The notes under the pieces are model-generated. The model was not told where the DNA came from. It saw nothing but the letters and a program-made list of their open reading frames with translations, and did not search any database. Of a DNA stretch of 23,162 nt, positions 1 to 8,765 are shown in pieces. The number at the start of each line of letters is the position of its first letter. The stretch's first letter is position 1. Both the position numbers and the translations under genes were made by a program. This DNA is from Basidiobolus ranarum (Eukaryota; Basidiobolomycota; Basidiobolomycetes; Basidiobolales), in contig JASJQH010000172.1 of the NCBI GenBank assembly GCA_040143965.1, positions 1 to 23,162 of the forward strand, read 5' to 3'.

Positions 1-605
1 TTTTTTGAATATTTGAGATGAATTGGTATCTATGATAATTAGACGAAATATGTGATTTGCACTTATTGCATTATTGAATTGAAACAAGTATTTATACTTG
101 TGTTACAAATGAAGAAAATTAATAACAGAAGAGTACTTCTAGGGTGTTCAGGAAGTCAGGGTTAAAGGTTCAAATGCGTATAAAAATATCTATCTTTTCT
201 TAATACTTCTGATATTTGTCATATATATCCAAAATATGTGACGATTAACCAAATAAAGATCAACTATGATAAACAACGTATATGAATATTTAGGTGCTTA
301 ATTCAAATATTTCAACACAGAACACCTGTTTCTCTTCAATACTCCAAAACACTTCAATTCATCCCAAGTACATGCAACAAGCAATTTGTCAGAAAATGAA
401 CACATTGAATATTCAGCATGCTATATTGTTAGATGACCCCTATTGTAATGTAAACCCCAGTAATATATTACATAGAGCATTAAACTGTCGAATAAGCAGT
501 AAGAAAATGACAAACAGAGAGCTAGATATCTTTAAAACCAATAGTACTAAACTTGTCTACGATATCTTCAATGAATGTATCAAACACTTGAATTCTTCCT
601 ATGCT

Positions 606-620
606 TAACCCTAACCCTAA
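606..620. repeat. short telomere-type tract (CCCTAA)2
   Basis: The plus strand reads TAA followed by two exact CCCTAA units. This is the C-strand form of TTAGGG, the telomere repeat of most fungi. It is too short to be a telomere. It could be an interstitial relic, a telobox-like protein-binding site, or chance in AT-rich DNA. Confidence 0.5.
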
Positions 621-1060
621 TATTGAAAATTGATAATGTTTATCCCGACTCGAGCAAGTGAGTGAGTGATTCGAATTTTTTACACAAGGTATCGGGGTTT
701 TTTTGTTGAAGATATTGCTTTTCAATCGTGATTAATTATGCTGAAATAGCTCTAATATCCAATCGAATATATATACAAATGATATGCACGTACTCGGTAA
801 TATTAGTTGTTAACGATGGAAGTTAAATAAGTAGCATTGCATATATATATAGCTATATATACTATTACACAATTGGGTATTACATAGGGTTGCATGGTAT
901 GAAACCGATGTGACAACGGTACTGGTGAGGGTAAAGAATAGATCGCATTAAGTTAGAGAGTTACAGAACCCTATTGATTGCCTTATTTGCGACATCAATA
1001 AGTAAAATTTCGCACATCTAATTAATGTAATCGATACAAGTCATTATGCATGCACCTTCC

Positions 1061-1072
1061 CCCTAACCCTAA
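1061..1072. repeat. second telomere-type tract (CCCTAA)2
   Basis: Two exact CCCTAA units occur in the same orientation as the tract at 606-620, about 440 bp away. The orientation is the one expected on the left side of a chromosome arm. The tract lies inside a short open frame that I do not accept as a gene. Confidence 0.5.
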
Positions 1073-1359
1073 AGTATGGAGTGACACCAATATTTCGCAT
1101 CCAACCAGATCGAGAGGAGAAAGGGTTGCTTGGACCACAAAACCACAAAACCAAGGAAAGGAATATGAGTGGGTTATTCTGATTAAGAATGGATTATTCT
1201 GGATTATTCTTATTTATACAAAATCAATAATTAGATACAATACATGCTGAATGCTGGTAAAGGTAAGCTATGGACTGTGAACTGCGGCGCACTTGGCCAC
1301 CCTATTCAATAAAGTGTTCCACAAGCATTGCCATCCTGTGAGATAATTCTGGCGAGATT

Positions 1360-2299
1360 TCAGTGAACCGGAGACGCAACGTGACCCTCATCGACTGTTC
1401 GCTGTGAAGGAAATCTAGTGTGGCACCAATCTTGGTTCCATTTGTTGCGCTTACTTTTGATGTGAGCTCTTCGTGGTGATTTGGACAGAGGTGACTCCAG
1501 GTTCTTTTCACTTGGTTTGCGCCCCATCAATATCAATGGATTGGTAGAGCGTTTGTATTCTTCTGAAGATTCCTGGGTGGAACCTATTTTCTGTGCATGA
1601 ATATTAGTCACCGAGGTAGCTGAGACCGGCTCATTTTCTACCGATTGTTTGGCCGTTCTTTCGTCACTAATTTCAGCAGAAAAAGATTTTTCAACCGTAG
1701 AAAAGTTCAACAGTTGGTCCGCATAGAGTTGAAGTTCGGTGACACTGACGTTCATTTGATATTGATTTAAGCGTAAAAATTCCAGTTCTAGAACATTCAA
1801 TTCTTTGACAGGTATACCTCCAACCTAAGGTTTAAATATCAAAATAAGTACGAATTCTAAAATAAGTAAGAGAGAAGGTACTTACTTTAGCATAGCGAAC
1901 ATTCGTGTAATATACATCAGAGAAAAATTTCGAGGCCACCATTATACCGACAATAACCAACCGGTGAACGTTATAAGCGTCGATGGCAAAAGGTCGTTTA
2001 TGCGGCCGAGCTTCGTCCTTAAATTGGGCCATTCTATCGAAATATACCAAAAGGGCAAGGAAACATTCATTTGAGCAGGGACAATATTTGAGTATTCTAC
2101 TTAGATACAAGTGGATATCGATATTTGGCAAGCTCTTCGCATGAAAAGGTGTATAAGAAGGACACGTGAGCGAATCTGTATTCGGATCTGTGAGAGGAGT
2201 TACAAGGTGGCTGTTCACTTTAGTAAGACGGTCCAAGAAGTTACTCAGGATTGTAACCGTGTCAGAGGTGGGGAAGTTTGCGAGATCAAAAGTTTTCAT
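1360..2299 (-). CDS. PHO80-like cyclin (Pcl family CDK regulatory subunit)
   Basis: Two exons, 2299-1886 and 1824-1360, are separated by a 61-nt intron (GTAAGT...TTAG), giving about 292 residues. The family binds and activates PHO85-type CDKs, which act in phosphate signalling, glycogen metabolism and cell-cycle control. The cyclin box covers about residues 70-180. The diagnostic run is there: an LVYFDRM helix, then VASKFFSDVYYTN, then YAKVGGIP, whose KV junction is formed by the splice, then ELNVLELEFL. The C-terminal tail (about residue 190 on) is low-complexity and holds two SP sites (LESP, SKSP) that could be CDK targets. The first in-frame ATG after the upstream stop was chosen as start. 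The last 30 or so codons are uncertain because a good GTAAGC donor lies at 1454 and another frame stays open to 1302. Confidence 0.87.
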
Positions 2300-2428
2300 G
2301 ATGGAGTGTGAAAGGGAGCAGTTGTCAAAATATAAGAGATACCAAGGATTATAGGAAATGAAATACGAGATGGAGGATGCAATCGAAAATTAAGGGATAC
2401 AGTTTCTCAAAAAAAGAGTTGTGCTCCA

Positions 2429-2442
2429 AGTCGGCCGACTTC
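2429..2442. promoter_or_regulatory. 14-bp perfect palindrome upstream of the cyclin gene
   Basis: AAGTCGGCCGACTT reads identically on both strands and lies about 130 bp upstream of the cyclin start codon. Its core is an everted CGG/CCG pair, the kind of half-site used by dimeric Zn2Cys6 fungal regulators. The palindrome is seen directly; the regulator is inference. Confidence 0.4.
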
Positions 2443-2994
2443 AATTAAATACTAAGTTACATAGACTGCCTTGTACAAAATTGGTACTAGGGTGAATCAC
2501 AAGTGCCTCAAGTTTAATAAAAAAGGGCTACTTTAAAACAATCTCGTTATCAGGTCACCAGATAAACTTGCAGCCAACCAGCTCTGGCAAAGACACAGAC
2601 TAATGGTTAACAACCAAAGAATACTTCGAGGAAAGCATATGATTCGCTGGAGCTTAGTCAAACGAGGAATCTTCCAAAAACATGGATTGAAACACATCGG
2701 CGTAACATTTCTTCAGAACATGACTATGAGCTGATCGCACCTCATCAGCCCCTTGTTTCATTTCGCTCATTTAGCTCATTCATTCGTAGTTAATTCTGGT
2801 GAACTAACCGTAACCTGTAACCAAGGCGAGTAAGAGTTCATAGTGAATGTGAATGTAATATATACATATACGTTGCTACTCCATACGTAATTCTTACAAG
2901 AGATGAGCCATTCAAACCGGTTTGAAGTGGGTTAGGATGCTAAATATTGAAACCAAGTACGTCTGCACAAGTTACTGGTTCAGGTCAATGCAAA

Positions 2995-3000
2995 TTTATT
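2995..3000 (-). terminator. polyadenylation signal of the LDH gene
   Basis: On the minus strand this reads AATAAA, about 100 nt downstream of the LDH stop codon. That is a plausible distance for a fungal 3' UTR. Confidence 0.45.
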
Positions 3001-3100
3001 GAAGAGAAAGTATACGAAATAAACCTTCCGTTATGTATGTTGATGGATAATCCACAACCTTTCGAAAATATCAAAATAGGTGACGCATACAATAACATGA

Positions 3101-4012
3101 CTAACTGTAATGTGCTATCGTCTCTTTCATCACCTCAACTGCTTTATCCATTTGCTTTCTCTCTTCTTCGTTCAACCTAATATCAATGATACGCTCTATG
3201 CCATGGGTTCCAATGACAGCAGGTGTTGAGATGTAACATTGATACTTTTCATCCCAACAGGAAACAGGTCGAACCTGACACTGATGGTTCAGGATACTCT
3301 CGCATAAAGAAGATACACAGGCTCCAATTCCATAATATGTGGCCCCTTTGAGTTCAATTATTTGATATGCTTTACGTTTCACTTCGTGTGCAATAGCATC
3401 AAGATCCAAATCTTTGAGTTGTGGAAATTCCAGTAGTGGTGCTCCACCCACCGTGGCCGAAGACCAAGCGATAAACTGATGATCACCATGTTCGCCTAAT
3501 ACATAACAATGGATTGCTGTATGGTTCACTCCCAACTTCTCAGCCAATATCGAGCGTAGACGCCCGGAGTCTAGGAAAGTACCAGAACCCAATACTTGAC
3601 TATGAGGTAGGCCCGAAATCTTGTGGGTAATGTGAGCCAAAATGTCGACTGGGTTAGCCACTAGCAAGATCTTGGAATTAGGATTAATAGGTGCCATATT
3701 AGTGATAACATTTTGTAAGATAGTGCAGTTCTTCTTGATCAATTGTAGCCGTGTTTCTCCCGGCTTCTGATTAGCACCAGCAGTGATGACAATGATGTCT
3801 GCTTGTCCAGCCTCTGTGTAAGTTCCAACCTTAACATGAGAGGATGAAAGAAATAGTGAATCGGTTAAATCCAGGGTTTGTCCTTCAGCCACTTTATCAT
3901 CGATATCAACCATGAGTACAGTGGAAGAAACATTGCGTAGAATTAAAGAGCTGGCGATAGAAGCTCCTACTGAGCCACACCCAATAATTGCGATGGTTTT
4001 GTCTGCTGGCAT
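3101..4012 (-). CDS. L-lactate dehydrogenase (NAD-dependent)
   Basis: A single exon of 303 residues. The enzyme reduces pyruvate to L-lactate with NADH in the cytosol during fermentation. The Rossmann signature GCGSVG is at residues 11-16, with Asp36 for the NAD ribose. ANQKPGETR at 80-88 carries the LDH-type specificity Gln (Q82), where malate dehydrogenases have Arg, and the mobile-loop Arg88. NPVDIL is at 120-125, the substrate Arg151 lies in DSGRLR, and the catalytic His175 in GEHGDH. GATYYGIGA follows in the C-terminal half. From memory, the sequence most resembles the Rhizopus L-LDHs (KGAT-YGIGAC, VVANPVDIL). The frame extends 12 codons upstream, but only to a GTG. The ATG at 4012 gives the usual family start just before the beta strand, so it is preferred. 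No introns, unlike both neighbours. Confidence 0.93.
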   Translation of the reverse strand: MPADKTIAIIGCGSVGASIASSLILRNVSSTVLMVDIDDKVAEGQTLDLTDSLFLSSSHVKVGTYTEAGQADIIVITAGANQKPGETRLQLIKKNCTILQNVITNMAPINPNSKILLVANPVDILAHITHKISGLPHSQVLGSGTFLDSGRLRSILAEKLGVNHTAIHCYVLGEHGDHQFIAWSSATVGGAPLLEFPQLKDLDLDAIAHEVKRKAYQIIELKGATYYGIGACVSSLCESILNHQCQVRPVSCWDEKYQCYISTPAVIGTHGIERIIDIRLNEEERKQMDKAVEVMKETIAHYS

Positions 4013-4441
4013 AGTTGGTTGAATGAGATGACTAGATAGATACTGCACTTAAGTATCTTTTTTGAGATGAAACCAAGGCTCCGAACGAAACCTGTGTGAT
4101 ACCAGTGGGAAGCATCTTATACTGTATCGTTTAATCTATATCACATTGCACACTATATTACTCATAAAATACCATAGAATAGCATAAAATAGAATGATTC
4201 AGTATGTTGGCCATAAACAGAAGCACATTTGCCTAAAAGAATCCATTATGAGGACTGGTGGGTCTTTAATAATTGGAATTCCGATTTAAAAAGCAACTGA
4301 CAAATTGAAGTGATAGGTTTTTAGTTGAATGCGGTTGTTTGGGTATGCTCGTAGTAGAGATCATCATTGTACAGTCGATTCTTGAAATGATGGCAAGTAA
4401 CACAGATCTTCTGGACATTGATTATGATGTAATGGAACAAT
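4013..4441. other. intergenic region: LDH promoter and OLA1 3' flank
   Basis: No gene is seen. The region is AT-rich, with irregular ATAGAAT/ATAAAAT runs at about 4160-4195. It must contain the LDH promoter and the OLA1 3' UTR. I see no convincing TATA box or AATAAA. Confidence 0.5.
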
Positions 4442-6264
4442 CTATTTTTTACTCTGGGTTTTGTTGAATTTGAAGAACACGATATCGCCATCTTCAACAG
4501 CATAGTCTTTGCCTTTCTGTAGGCACTTTCCGTTGGCCTTTACAGCGGCATCACTATATTGAGATGGGTGAAATGTTGGTTAATCCAGAGTCAACCGTTC
4601 CAAAAACTTGGCGTAGGACTTACGTTTTGAGAGTCTTCAGGTCTTCAAACTTGATAACCTCGGCTTTAATAAAGCCGTGTTCAAAATCAGAGTGGATAAC
4701 ACCGGCAGCCTGTGGAGCTTTGGTGTTTTTCTAGAGTTGTACGAAAGATTTAGGTCAAGCTTTGATATCACTCATCCCATTGATAAGAACATACCCGAAC
4801 AGTCCATGCACGAACTTCGTCGGTACCAGCGGTGAAGTAATAGATCAGCTGTAAAGCTTTATACCCAGCGACAATAATCTCAGGTAAAGCAGAGACAGTG
4901 TTTAATTCTTGCAAGGTCGCTCCTCGGTCCTGTTCTGAGAGTCCAGATATCTACTCAAGAGTCATTAAGCAATGTTGATTATGAAGAGCTGTGGGCTCGC
5001 TTACCTTTTCTTCAAACTCTCCACTGAAAGGAATTACCAAGTCACCGGGATGCTCTTGGTCTACCCACTCTTTAATCTTTGGAACCCTAAATAACGTTTG
5101 CCAGATTAGTTAGGATGAAAGTGCTTGGATTGGAATACATGGACAATAATTACCATTTGTTATTCTTTCCAACGTACTCAGCCTCGCTCAAATTAGCCAA
5201 GTAGATGACAGGCTTGGCGGTCAACAAATAAAGTTTGTTGATAACTTCGATCTAACAGGTAGAAGGTATTAAAACAAGAATCATCAAGTACCAACGAGTC
5301 AGGATGGAATCTATCTACCTCGGGATTCGACCACTCGCCACTTCGAACATCCTTATTCTCATTTAATACCCAGTCCATTACTTTTTTAACAGTATCCTAT
5401 ATTATATCCGGGAGGATTAGCTTGATCCACCAGTCAATTCAATTACTACACAAGTACCGCTTCTTCCTTCTTAGCTTTGTCTGCGGGGGAGGAATTGGCT
5501 CCAACACGAGTAACTTGCTTTGATATGGTATCATAGTATTTGGATAGGAATTCCATGTCTTTTAATCTGAGTTCTTCATGAATAATTTCCATATCTCTCA
5601 CGGGATTGATATCACCTTCTACGTGGATGATATCTTGGTTTTCATATGCTCTAACTACGTGCAATATAGCGTCTACTGACTTGACGTGACTTAAGAAAGC
5701 ATTCCCAAGGCCCTCGCCGGAGGCGGCTCCTTTGACAAGTCCAGCAATATCAATGACAGTTAAATATGCTGGGACTTTGGAGGCGGGTTTATAATGCTCA
5801 CATAACCAGTCAAATCGTGAGTCAGGAACTGCGACTCGAGATTCCTCTGGGTCTTTATACAAAAAAAGGTTAGCTGTCTGTGGGAAGCATTGTTTTAGAG
5901 AGACTTCTGAAAAGGTACATACCTATGGTGCAAAAAGGATAGTTCTCTGCCGCCACCGTACTATTGGTTATAGCATTGAAAAAAGTGGACTTTCTAAAGA
6001 AGGAACAGTTTAAAAAATAGAAGCATCAACTTATTGGATAAAACCCACTTACCCAACATTTGGTAAACCAACAACACCAATTTTCAAGTTATTCGAGGGC
6101 CTACCCAACAATAACTTTTCTTCAACAACACCTTTGTTTTTTCCGCTAACTTTCTTGGCCCAAATAATACGGGTGGTGGAAAATGCAGCACATTGTTGTA
6201 TATTCACAAAGTGTCTTACTGCAGGTTTTACCGACCAACGTATTCCCAATAATGCAACTTGCAT
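4442..6264 (-). CDS. OLA1: OLA1/YchF-type ATPase with mitochondrial-like N-terminal extension
   Basis: Nine exons: 6264-6053, 5993-5923, 5852-5458, 5396-5319, 5251-5154, 5086-5005, 4950-4795, 4730-4624 and 4553-4442. They total 1311 nt, or 436 residues. OLA1/YchF proteins are TRAFAC-class P-loop NTPases that prefer ATP and bind ribosomes. The Walker A GLPNVGKST (66-74) is completed across the first splice. Other landmarks are [19 protein letters not shown] (129-132), the G4-position NLSE, and a C-terminal TGS domain ([17 protein letters not shown] to DIVFFKF). The family usually begins close to VEEKxLLGRP. Here about 40 extra residues precede it, rich in Arg/Lys and hydroxylated residues, without Asp or Glu, and containing AAFSTTR. 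That suggests a mitochondrial presequence. No Met lies between residue 1 and the conserved core. An undetected upstream exon could instead supply a cytosolic start. Confidence 0.92.
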
Positions 6265-6647
6265 ACTGCCTATCACTATCACTTTTCACGAAAGGGTAAG
6301 CTTGACATTGGAGCAAAATCTCAAAGTATTTCACAGTCTTGTGGCAGGCAAAAATTTCATCACCTAAATAGGATTTCTACGATATTGCGCTTCTTGATTA
6401 AACACGATTCAGAAGCTGTTTAGTGTTAAACATCATACATTGGTGTGAACAGAACATGGGGATCCTGATCAAGCCTAGTTCCTCCCTGTGTGTAACTACG
6501 TGGCTATGCGAATATCACATGATTTGATGGTTTCTGATTGACCCCCAAAATTGGATTTGAGCAAGTTCACATATATTTCCTGATCTCTTCCACCAATAAG
6601 ACATTTTGTTGATGTGAATTTTCCCCATCATTAAGTGGAAATTAAAT

Positions 6648-6657
6648 TGATTGGCTG
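6648..6657 (-). promoter_or_regulatory. CCAAT box (NF-Y/HAP type), copy 1
   Basis: The minus strand reads CAGCCAATCA, which matches the full NF-Y/HAP consensus rather than just the CCAAT core. It lies about 375 bp upstream of the beta-tubulin ATG. An identical decamer follows at 6791-6800. Confidence 0.5.
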
Positions 6658-6790
6658 GCGTACGTTTACTTTTAGCAAGTACACTTACAATGATCCCCCT
6701 GCTATTAGTTAGGTTAGCCAATCTATGGACCGGGGCGAGTTCTGTGAGTGGCTGGGAATCATTCGATTTGTGATGTGGTATGGACGTTAA

Positions 6791-6800
6791 TGATTGGCTG
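6791..6800 (-). promoter_or_regulatory. CCAAT box (NF-Y/HAP type), copy 2
   Basis: An exact repeat of CAGCCAATCA on the minus strand, about 230 bp upstream of the beta-tubulin start. Two identical decamers 143 bp apart in one promoter are unlikely to be chance. Confidence 0.5.
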
Positions 6801-6923
6801 AAAATCGATAAGATACCAATGAACAGCGAATCCGTTCAATTGTTTATGCGTTGAATAGTCCAACCAACTTATTTGAATTGAACTAAGAGTAGATCAAAAC
6901 AAACCCATTCTGAAAGTAGATAA

Positions 6924-6944
6924 AAGGTCGATTAGTTCGACCTT
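6924..6944. promoter_or_regulatory. 8-bp inverted repeat in the tubulin leader/promoter
   Basis: AAGGTCGA and TCGACCTT flank a 5-nt spacer, about 90 bp before the beta-tubulin ATG and directly after a TATA-like AGATAAAA. It may be a dimer binding site or, if transcribed, a hairpin near the mRNA 5' end. Confidence 0.35.
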
Positions 6945-7032
6945 CGCGCTTTTAACTGACGCAGCGCGTTTATTCCGCCACACTTCAACTTTCTTCTTTT
7001 CACTCCTTTTTAGGTTCTGTTCATTTTTCACC

Positions 7033-8382
7033 ATGAGAGAAATCGTTCACATTCAAACTGGTCAATGCGGTAACCAAATTGGTAACAAATTTTGGGACAC
7101 CATTTCTGCTGAACACGGTATCGACAAGGACGGTGCTTATGTTGGTGACTCCGATCTTCAATTAGAGAGAATCGATGTCTACTACAACGAGGCCGCTCAA
7201 GGAAAGTACGTTCCCCGTGCTGTCTTGGTCGATTTGGAACCTGGTACCATGGATAACATCCGTGCCAGTGACTTGGGAACCCTTTTCCGTCCTGACAACT
7301 ACATCTATGGTCAAAGTGGTGCCGGTAACAATTGGGCTAAGGGTCATTACACTGAAGGTGCTGAATTGGTCGACTCTGTTTTAGATGTTGTTCGTAAGGA
7401 AGCCGAAGGTTGTGACAGTCTCCAAGGTTTCCAAATCACTCACTCCCTTGGTGGTGGTACCGGTTCCGGTATGGGTACTCTCCTTATTTCCAAGATTCGT
7501 GAAGAATTCCCCGATCGTATGATGTGTACTTTCTCCGTCGTACCCTCTCCCAAGGTGTCTGATACTGTCGTTGAACCTTATAACGCCACTCTCTCTGTTC
7601 ATCAATTGGTTGAGAACTCTGATTTGACTTTCTGTATTGATAACGAAGCTTTGTATGATATTTGCTTCCGTACCTTGAAGCTCACCAACCCCACCTATGG
7701 TGATCTCAATCATCTTGTTTCCAACGTTATGAGCGGTACCACCACCTCCCTCCGTTTCCCCGGACAATTGAACGGTGATCTCCGCAAGTTGGCCGTAAAC
7801 ATGGTTCCTTTCCCTCGTCTTCACTTCTTCATGGTTGGTTTTGCTCCATTGACCGCTCGTGGTTCCCAAGGATTCCAAGCCCTTACTGTTCCTGAATTGA
7901 CACAACAAATGTTCGATGCCAAGAACATGATGGCCGCTTCCGATCCTCGTCATGGACGTTACCTCACCGTTGCTGCTATGTTCCGTGGACGCATGTCTAC
8001 CAAGGAAGTTGAAAATCAAATGATCAACGTACAAAACAAGAACAGCAGTTACTTTGTTGAATGGATTCCTAACAATATCAAGACCTCCGTCTGTGACATT
8101 CCTCCTAAGGGTCTTAAGATGTCAGCTACTTTCGTCGGTAACTCCACTGCTATCCAAGAGTTGTTCAAACGTGTCGGAGAGCAATTCACTGCTATGTTCC
8201 GTCGTAAGGCTTTCTTGCATTGGTACACTGGTGATGGTATGGACGATATGGAGTTCACTGAAGCTGAATCCAACATGAACGATCTCGTATCTGAATACCA
8301 ACAATATCAAGATGCCACTGCTGAAGAATACGAAGAAGAGGAATACTATGAGGAGGAAGAAATGATTGAGGAACAACTGTAA
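7033..8382 (+). CDS. beta-tubulin, intronless, with Leu at position 198
   Basis: 449 residues in one exon. It pairs with alpha-tubulin to form the microtubule heterodimer and binds exchangeable GTP. The MREI autoregulatory start, [10 protein letters not shown], the GTP loop GGGTGSG (140-146), the M-loop region and an acidic Glu/Tyr-rich tail are all present, and the length is typical. Benzimidazole-site residues can be read directly: Phe167 and Phe200 are the sensitive-type residues, but residue 198 is Leu (NSDLTF, codon TTG), where fungi and animals normally have Glu. Position 239 is Ser rather than the animal Cys. Codon use favours C-ending and preferred codons more than the neighbours do, suggesting high expression. 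The gene has no introns although OLA1 and the CBM9-like genes beside it have many. The same locus has long antisense open frames, which are codon-bias shadows. Confidence 0.98.
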   Translation: MREIVHIQTGQCGNQIGNKFWDTISAEHGIDKDGAYVGDSDLQLERIDVYYNEAAQGKYVPRAVLVDLEPGTMDNIRASDLGTLFRPDNYIYGQSGAGNNWAKGHYTEGAELVDSVLDVVRKEAEGCDSLQGFQITHSLGGGTGSGMGTLLISKIREEFPDRMMCTFSVVPSPKVSDTVVEPYNATLSVHQLVENSDLTFCIDNEALYDICFRTLKLTNPTYGDLNHLVSNVMSGTTTSLRFPGQLNGDLRKLAVNMVPFPRLHFFMVGFAPLTARGSQGFQALTVPELTQQMFDAKNMMAASDPRHGRYLTVAAMFRGRMSTKEVENQMINVQNKNSSYFVEWIPNNIKTSVCDIPPKGLKMSATFVGNSTAIQELFKRVGEQFTAMFRRKAFLHWYTGDGMDDMEFTEAESNMNDLVSEYQQYQDATAEEYEEEEYYEEEEMIEEQL

Positions 8383-8765
8383 AGATCGCCATCATTTAAC
8401 AATTTCATAGAAATGATCTACGAAATTTTACACTTTCATGTAATCATAGAATTATTTTGTGGACTTCAACCCTCATGAATAAATTCATGTGGGTCATTCG
8501 TTTTTTCTCTCTTCTACCTGTTACTAATTGAACCAACCATCCTGTATTTACACTGGTAATTTATTCCCATCACCTCTCCCAACCCATTTGTACAACTGGA
8601 TGTTTTGAACGAATAAAAAATACCGAACTTGGAATTTAGAGATGCAAATTTTTATGACCAGAATCAAGTTGATTTCTCGATGATTTTGTAGATATATAAA
8701 ATAGGATGATAAAGTAATGATGTGCAGCCGTGACTGTATGCTCTGGGAAAATGCTACAAAAACCC
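8383..8765. other. convergent intergenic region, beta-tubulin / CBM9-like gene A
   Basis: The two flanking genes converge here, so the interval holds both 3' UTRs. A minus-strand AATAAA at 8565-8560 lies about 200 nt past the stop of the minus-strand gene. No coding sequence is supported. Confidence 0.5.
8478..8483 (+). terminator. polyadenylation signal of beta-tubulin within a short hairpin
   Basis: AATAAA lies about 96 nt after the stop codon. It sits inside an inverted repeat, CATGAAT-AA-ATTCATG (8474-8489). Confidence 0.55.

Larger units (their letters stand above)
1..1359. other. gene-poor stretch, no supported coding region
   Basis: I see no gene here. The two modest open frames (294-608 and 1050-1250, plus strand) have no recognisable protein features, and the first opens only with GTG. 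The stretch is AT-rich and holds simple-sequence features: telomere-type tracts near 606-620 and 1061-1072, an 18-bp AT-rich palindrome at 844-861 centred on GC, and a tandem 10-bp direct repeat (GGATTATTCT twice) at 1191-1210 with a degenerate copy at 1171-1180. Part of it must be the 3' flank of the minus-strand cyclin gene. Confidence 0.6.
2300..3100. other. intergenic region: cyclin promoter and LDH 3' flank
   Basis: No gene is seen. Both flanking genes are on the minus strand, so this interval holds the 3' end of the LDH gene (right side) and the promoter of the cyclin gene (left side). It contains a perfect 14-bp palindrome at 2429-2442 and a likely LDH polyadenylation signal at 2995-3000. 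Confidence 0.6.
6265..7032. promoter_or_regulatory. divergent promoter region between OLA1 and beta-tubulin
   Basis: 768 bp separate two divergently transcribed housekeeping genes. On the tubulin side are two copies of TGATTGGCTG (6648-6657, 6791-6800), an AGATAAAAGG TATA-like run near 6918-6927, an 8-bp inverted repeat at 6924-6944, and a strong pyrimidine tract from about 6978 to the start codon, typical of highly expressed fungal genes. On the OLA1 side two very short upstream frames open at 6364 and 6308 on the minus strand and end before the start codon. Whether they are transcribed is unknown. Confidence 0.6.

Noticed and set aside
294-608. 104-codon plus-strand open frame
   Set aside because: It opens with GTG, not ATG, in a eukaryotic context. 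It has no domain, signal or family resemblance and overlaps a telomere-type tract at its end.
3101-4012. Malate dehydrogenase reading of the LDH gene
   Set aside because: The specificity residue is Gln (ANQKPGETR), not the Arg of malate dehydrogenases, and the rest follows LDH.
7381-8034. 217-codon minus-strand open frame antisense to beta-tubulin
   Set aside because: It is the mirror of strongly biased tubulin codons. Its composition has no protein family resemblance and it covers no splice or promoter signal.
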